Assembly: GCA_030407005.1 (NCBI GenBank)
Contig: JAUDYN010000006.1
Coordinates: 2,666,001 to 2,730,000 of the forward strand
Reading direction: 5' to 3'
Source: Desarmillaria ectypa
Taxonomy: Eukaryota; Basidiomycota; Agaricomycetes; Agaricales; Physalacriaceae
Length of the DNA stretch: 64,000 bases
In this document: positions 58,533 to 64,000 of the stretch, one piece after another
Layout of the letters: each line of letters opens with the position of its first letter
How positions within the stretch are numbered: position 1 is the first letter of the stretch
The notes under the pieces: model-generated
What the model was told of the DNA's origin: nothing
The model's database searches: none
Seen by the model: the letters and a program-made list of their open reading frames with translations, nothing else
Position numbers and translations under genes: made by a program

Positions 58533-58628
58533 GGGTCGATGGCGTAGCTGGTTATCGCATCTGTCTAACATAATTATTTATGTAATAATCTTCACAGAAG
58601 GTCCTCAGTTCGAACCTGGGTCGACTCA
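58533..58628 (+). tRNA. tRNA-Val (AAC) with a 22-nt intron
   Basis: Acceptor stem GGGTCGA pairs with TCGACTC plus discriminator A. A-box TGGCGTAGCTGG; B-box GTTCGAACC inside a 5-bp T stem (CTCAG/CTGGG). Anticodon stem TCTGT/ACAGA encloses loop C-T-AAC-A-(intron)-C. The intron, about 58571-58592, starts one base after the anticodon, the canonical place, and is AT-rich. The anticodon AAC reads valine codons (as IAC after editing). The mature length is 74 nt. Confidence 0.92.
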
Positions 58629-59382
58629 TAGCTTTTGTACTCCGTTTTCACGACGGTCAGATTCAGACCGTCAGATAGTCTTTTTGAGCAGACTGGAAGT
58701 AGCGCTACTGAGCGGTAACTGCTAAAGCTGGTACGATTTCGAAAATGGTAAGACCTTGGAGGCAAGAATTGGGGCAATCTCCGAGCCATGTATTCATTTT
58801 CAAATCACAAATTTAGGCATGGAAAGGAGTGGCCAGAAAGAATGTTTCTGATCAAGAGTCCACGCGTCTTATTCTTGTATATATAAGCAGAGTTGTGTTT
58901 TTCATCCATGAAATGCTCAGCGACACGTGAAATAGCACATTGTTGCACGGGCAACAATCGTGGGAACGGATGATGCCGCCATTTTCTCAAATCTGGCACC
59001 TGCCTCGTAACTATGTATTCTCCCTCCTTGAGTCCTTGAAGTCGACTGTGCGACGGTTTCACTGACCATGTACTCCTGTATTTTATGCGGAAAAGTTGCC
59101 AGCTGTATGTTGGACATGCATAATCACTGGCAGGACAATCAGCGTTCTCGTAAATAATCATGACTCATAGCCTACCGGCGGTGATTGCTCTTCTCGTCAT
59201 CTATCTGAAAATTGAGCGTCAAACATGCCCAGCTCAACTATGTCTTCTTCATGAATCTCGGCCATGTCTCTACGCTTTCAGTGCCGGAAATTTTTCGGAA
59301 AGTCGGGCCAACGGAACAACCGCGAGGTCGCGCGAAGAGCGCGGTATAAAATGACCGCTTAGACTCAAGCTTTCTCTCAAAA
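58629..59382. other. Intergenic between tRNA and aspartic protease
   Basis: About 0.75 kb. A 118-codon minus-strand frame (58805-59161) has no recognisable content. The right end is the promoter of the protease gene. Confidence 0.5.
59345..59350 (+). promoter_or_regulatory. TATA box of the aspartic protease gene
   Basis: TATAAA lies 33 bp before the ATG at 59383, implying a very short 5' leader if transcription starts about 30 bp downstream. A GC-rich stretch (GCGCGAAGAGCGCGG) precedes it. Confidence 0.5.
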
Positions 59383-60780
59383 ATGTCTCTTATTTACACG
59401 GTGTGGTTGCTATTAACTTTGGGCGGTGCGTTCTGTCAAGAAAGGTATGGCATAATGCAGCCATTCAAACACCAACAAACTTTTCTTACCCTACGTATAG
59501 GCCCACCACTTTTACGGTGCCCATCAGTATAACTGAGCAGGGCTATCGAACGATACCCATTTCGTGAGTTCTTTTTTCTAGTGTTCAGGAGGTCGACTTG
59601 ATGCCATTGTATTCTACTAGGCTGGGTACACCTCCCCGAGAGTTCAATCTCTGGCTTGACACAGGCTCAGACCCTACATGGGTCCTGAACCAGTCATGTA
59701 TAGAATCATGCTCGATTTCAGACGCCAACCGTACGGCTTATATCCCATCTGAATCCTCGACCTATAATGCCACGGGAGAACCTCTCGACATTAACTATCT
59801 CGGGGGCGCCGTTTCCGGGTACGTTTCTCTTTGAATGATCATCATTGTGCTCACTTGGAGGATAGCACGGTATTCACTGATTTATTGTCCATTGCGAACA
59901 CTTCGACCGGAGTCTCCGCGCGAGCCCTTCTTGCCAACTACTCCAATTGGGTATGGCTCGACGCGGACGGAATGCTTGGCTTGGCTTTTCCTCGCGCCGA
60001 GTACGTATTTTAGTCAATAACCATGGCGAAGTTTACTCACAGCGGCGTAGGGATACCGTCCATGCCTCCCTCCTTGAGAGTCTTTTCAATCCAGAGACCC
60101 TCGAGGCGCATGAATTCGCCATTTATGCGGGACAAGGCCTGTCCCCAAACAACGGTGTCGTCCAATTTGGCGGCCACTCCATGGAGTACAATAGCACGGA
60201 CGTGACATACTTCAACGTCCAACGCTACAGCAACTACAACAATGAACTCATTTATTGGTCCACCTATATCGACCGTGTCGACTTCAGCTTGAATACGAAT
60301 GGGAGCACACAGGCTAATACCATATATGTGCAGAGTTATGCGGTCTGGGACACTGGCGCGTCCAAGATAACCGTGCCGGAGGCTTACATCGAAGACATCT
60401 ACGCAAGCATTGGAATGAACTACACCTTCATCAAGCAGGGTGGTCGACCATTATGCGAGGATTTTCGAAAATTGGACTTTAACATGACCATGACGCTTCC
60501 GGAGGGTACGATCACCATCCGTCCTGCAGACCTGATTATGCCGGGATATACAGAGGAGCAGTACTGTTGGCCCATGTTCGAGCCGTAAGGATCTTCCCAA
60601 AACCTTTGGTCTAGTTCTCGCATTGACGAGCTGTTTAGGTCCTCTGGAAATGGATGGCTCGTTGGTATGCAACTGATTCGCAACTTTTATACGGTGTGGG
60701 ATCTGGGTGGCTGGGAGATATCGGACGACTTGCAGCCACGCCTTGGTTTTGCCGAGTTGAAGGCTGAGTATCACCCTTGA
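59383..60780 (+). CDS. Secreted aspartic protease (pepsin family A1)
   Basis: Extracellular acid endopeptidase. ATG 59383 gives a signal peptide, MSLIYTVWLLLTLGGAFCQ. Exon joints restore PISLGTPPREFNLWLDTGSDPTWV, with the first catalytic Asp in DTGS (about 59658). Then FTDLLSIAN, the flap-side WVWLDADGMLGLAFP, FNPETLEAHEFAIYAGQ, VVQFGG, and the second catalytic Asp in WDTGASKITVP (about 60349). After GYTEEQYCWPMFEP the last exon has GWLVGMQLIRNFYTVWDLGG and RLGFAEL, the usual C-terminal strands. An intron ends at 59870 (GG|C ACG). Several N-glycosylation sequons. I see no GPI signal, so it is probably fully secreted. Confidence 0.93.
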
Positions 60781-61315
60781 GTACAAGGTCCGGTTACGGT
60801 ATGCTTAAAATATAATTGATACCTACAGCACGAACATCTTGCCGTTCATCCATAAACTTGCCAAAAGTCTGCCTCTTCTTTCTGTAAATTTGACGTAAGT
60901 TTCGTACGAGTCAGCAGGACGGCCTAGGAGAACGGCCAAGACACTTCTGCCTCATGCATCATCACCGCCGGCCCTGCTGGTCACGTCTAACCTTTCTTTT
61001 CCAACTATATGGAACTAGTATCTGATGGGATGCGCATAATTTTACATATCTAAATGAAGACTCGTACGTGGGCAACTGCCACAAGTTTTAAGACGTCGAT
61101 CTTTGAGTTGTATAGATCGCGTTTGCTGACGTCGGGGGGCGTGAATTCCTTGACACCGGAATCAAAGGTATATGGTGGATGACATCTAAGGCCGATTGAG
61201 TGCTGCGCACAGTACTGTTTATGCAATGGACTTGACAATAAGTATTGTCCAAGGCAATACGTATCAGGTGAAATTGTTACAAAGTAGGATCGAATCTATT
61301 GAACGCGCCCGATTA
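60781..61315. other. Intergenic between convergent protease and oxidase genes
   Basis: About 0.5 kb without a readable gene. It carries the 3' ends of two convergent genes. Confidence 0.55.
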
Positions 61316-62732
61316 CTACGTGGCCAAGCTTTCCAAAAGTTGTCTCTTCTTGTCTGATACGTTCTCTAATAATCTGAGCGCTAAACTTGCCGATCCCCAG
61401 GAAGACATATACCCATATCCGCCATGCCTGCGTCGTCGAGCGCGTTAGGACAAGTCCACAGAAGGATCAATAAGAAATAAACCTTACCCATAATTCAACA
61501 CCAAAAGAACAGCCCCATTCGAGTCCACATCAATCCGAATGCCTTGCCTCCTTCCCGGTCTCAAACCACATCGATCTTCGATGAAAATAGGCTCTATATC
61601 TTCCACCCTCGGTTCCCTAACTGCCCGTACTTCTGGGGGTGCGATTTTCGGATATATCTTGAGAATACGTTCCAATATCTCTTTGCTCGTTTCTAGACGC
61701 GCACCTAGGTACCAATCATCCTTTACGAATGTCCCTCCGATAACAACGTCACCGCTACGTCTGGGGATGACATAACTCAACGGCCCGTCGTAGGTATGAA
61801 CACATTCATCTACCCACGGCGCCCTCAACAAGATGGTCTGCCCACGAATCGGGATCACATCTTTATCCTCCACTCCACCCAGGAACCTCGCTCCAAGGCC
61901 AACGCATGCGACAACCGCGGCCGGTTTACTTGAGTTCTTCGCACCGGTCAATGGGCCCACACCACCTTCCATGACTTGGGACACATGCTGGACTTGCCCA
62001 CGTACTATAGCACCCCCATGTGCAAGAAATCGAGATAGTAAATAATTGAGGTATATCGGCACATCAATCGAGAAGGTGCTGAATGACACGCCCTCAACAA
62101 ATCCTTCGGGAAGCTCTCCAGGATCTATGTATCGAAACTATTGGGGTGAGTTAGATATGCATAGATTCGAAGATAATAAGAGTAGAAGTGTACATCTGGC
62201 ATAGACTCTAAGGGGTGTGGTTTTGGTCTTAATTCACCGTAGTATGACTTCTTCGTAAGCCGCTTGAAGCATCTCTCAGCTTCACTGCCTGGCGCAGATA
62301 GATCCCACATGATCTTGAACGTTTCATTATCAATTTCTTGAACGCATTGTGCAGTGAGTGTTTACGTCAGGCTTATATCTCGAAAAGTAAGACCGACCTG
62401 ATTGTTTCGGATGTGCGTCGTCGACATAAGCTTGAGAGCTACCGGAATGTATGGCTCCCTAGCATAGGATCGCACCTCGCATGACTACTAATGAAATGCA
62501 GTACCTACCGCCCATTGGCTTGTGTATCTGATGGTCAACGGATCGCTTGGTAATGTCTCCGCGATAATGGTGACATGGTATTTCCCGGTTTCTTGTATCC
62601 GCAGAGCAGTCGTCAGACCAATCACACCTAAGAAGCGGGTTAACGTCAATCAAAACAGCGACCGACGAGGCTTACTTACCTGCACCGATCACAACGATGT
62701 CCTTCTTGTAGTCGGTAGTCTGAGAGGCCATG
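61316..62732 (-). CDS. D-amino-acid oxidase family flavoenzyme, copy 1
   Basis: FAD enzyme that oxidises D-amino acids (or D-aspartate/D-glutamate) to keto acids, ammonia and hydrogen peroxide. ATG 62730-62732; exon 1 ends in the FAD motif VVIGAG, continued as VIGLTTALRIQ. Then MWDLSAPGSEAERCF, KSYYGE, GVSFSTFSIDVPIYLNYLLS, the CVGLGARFLGG block, PIRGQTILLRAPW, SYVIPRRSGDVVIGGT (substrate carboxylate-side Arg region) and DRCGLRPGRRQGIRID. The family signature NYGHGGYGYMSSWGSA is joined across the intron near 61425-61487. The C-terminus LESLAT lacks a peroxisomal SKL-type signal. It forms a tandem pair with the next gene. Confidence 0.93.
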
Positions 62733-62877
62733 ATATACTTCGACAAGATAGAGAAAAGCGCATGCTTCCAACTAAAGCAAAACCAAGATCCGGCCGCGGC
62801 ATCATGTTAGGCACTTCGTTCAAACCGATTTCGAATTCTTTTACTTTTAGGTCTTCGGACCCTTGATACTTTCACAA

Positions 62878-64000
62878 TCAATATACTTCAACATTTATAT
62901 CCTTCAACGCGTTTTCCAGAAGCTCCGTAGCAGTAAATGCAGACCCCCACGACGATTGGAATCCCTGGCCACCGTGTCTAAGGTCATGCGGGATTAAGCT
63001 TCTAATAAGTCAGAGAAACAATCGGCATATCACTGACCCATAGTTGCTGACGAGAGGAACTTTCTTTCCGTTGTTTTCTGTCCATCGGACATCAAGCCGT
63101 ATGCCTCCCTTCCTTCCGGGTCTCAAACCACACCCCTCTGAAATGATGATTGACCGGACATCATCAATTGTAGGTGCCCGTTGTGCGCGGATCTCTGGCG
63201 GTGCGAGCTCCGGGCATAGTGCAAACGCGCGCTCAAGAACGTCTTCAGAGGTTTCGGGCCGTGGATTGGGGTACCTAAAACGACCATCAAATCCACGTCC
63301 GCACGTGCAACAAATATTGTGGAACATACCAATCATTGTCGATCTTCGTACCACCTACAATGACCTATAAATTAAATTTGCTAGTCGGTAACGGAGTCGC
63401 CTGAAATACCCGGAAGGCACTTACATCACCACTTCTTCTCGGTATGATATAGGTCCAAAGCCCTTCCTTCGTGCTGATTGTCCTACCAAACCTAATCCAC
63501 GGCGCCCTAATTAACAAGATCTGCCCGCGGATCGGGTAGCAGTCCTTGTCTTCAATTCCCACCAAAAACCGAGCCCCAAGACCTGAGCAGACGATTACAG
63601 CATCAGGCGGCGTGGGAACCTTGCTTCCAGTGAAGATGCTCGCTCCGCCTTCCACGACCTGAGCAATATCCTGGACGGCTCCACGGACAATGGCGCCACC
63701 CTTAGAAAGGAAACGGGAGAGCAAGTAATTGAGATACACTGGTGTATCGATGGTAAGCGTGCTGAACGACACCCCGCTCAGAGTGTTCGGCACCAGAGAG
63801 CTTTCCGGCAGGATTTTGAACTAGAAAGTACGCGTCTCAGGATATGATACCATGTCAAATAGTTCACGTACGTCTGGCATCCACGATAGATGGTGAGGAT
63901 CGAATTCCGACTTCTGGCCATAATACTCAATCTGTGGCAATCGCAAGAAGCAAGCCTCTGCTGCTCCCCCTGGAGCAGAGAGTTCCCACATAACCTTAAA
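62878..64000 (-). CDS. D-amino-acid oxidase family flavoenzyme, copy 2 (5' end outside window)
   Basis: Tandem paralogue of the gene at 61316-62732, same strand, 145 bp upstream of it. It contains MWELSAPGGAAEACFLRLP (about 63930-63990), YYGQ, WMPD, GVSFSTLTIDTPVYLNYLLS, CSGLGARFLVG, PIRGQILLIRAPW, YIIPRRSGD, PELAPPEIRAQRAPT, EGCGLRPGRKGGIRLD, and the signature NYGHGGQGFQSSWGSA across a 60-nt intron. The C-terminus is NVEVY, again without a peroxisomal signal. The N-terminal FAD-binding exon lies beyond 64000. Nearly all motifs align residue for residue with copy 1, so the pair arose by duplication; both copies look intact. Confidence 0.92.

Noticed and set aside
1..64000. CRISPR arrays, bacterial operons, integrases or transposases
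   Set aside because: None seen. Spliceosomal introns and gene content show a eukaryotic nuclear genome.

Overview
The window is fungal, from a filamentous basidiomycete and most likely an agaricomycete. Genes on both strands are split by many introns of about 48-60 nt with GT...AG ends. The gene content fits: a WOPR (Gti1/Pac2) regulator, a copper-radical (glyoxal) oxidase, a D-arabinitol-type polyol dehydrogenase, a GMC oxidoreductase, a DUF6593-like protein and a small Cys-rich secreted protein. I cannot name a species. All splice models were read by eye from protein continuity.

Layout. 1-11.4 kb: the 3' end of an ERV29/SURF4 cargo receptor, convergent ENP2/NOL10 (ribosome biogenesis), a gene-poor gap, a DNAJC11-type mitochondrial J-protein, and a WOPR transcription factor built from very small exons. 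11.8-13.9 kb: a decayed cryptochrome/photolyase. 14.5-24.1 kb: an Rmd1/Rmd8 (DUF155) protein, exocyst SEC5 and the sphingolipid fatty-acid 2-hydroxylase SCS7. 25.6-33.9 kb: a small atypical kinase-like protein, a GMC oxidoreductase pseudogene with its TATA box, a secreted histidine acid phosphatase and an Ime2/MAK-type kinase with an altered catalytic loop. 36.6-41.4 kb: a zinc polyol dehydrogenase and a glyoxal oxidase. 43.2-43.8 kb: a broken tyrosinase. 45.4-56.0 kb: mismatch-repair MLH1 and, convergent to it, the giant TAO3/Furry scaffold. 56.3-64 kb: DUF6593-like gene, Cys-rich secreted protein, a structured region resembling RNase P/MRP RNA, an intron-containing tRNA-Val(AAC), an aspartic protease, and two tandem D-amino-acid oxidases, the second running off the window.

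There is no operon-like logic. Housekeeping genes (ENP2, DNAJC11, SEC5, SCS7, MLH1, TAO3) look intact, while accessory enzymes (photolyase, GMC oxidase, tyrosinase) are dead. The accessory genes that remain serve nutrient scavenging and oxidation: acid phosphatase, protease, glyoxal oxidase, polyol dehydrogenase and D-amino-acid oxidases. I did not find a convincing new multi-gene system. The most interesting observations are the candidate P/MRP-like RNA, the kinase lacking its catalytic-loop lysine, the 11-nt exon inside a DNA-binding domain, and the set of pseudogenes.
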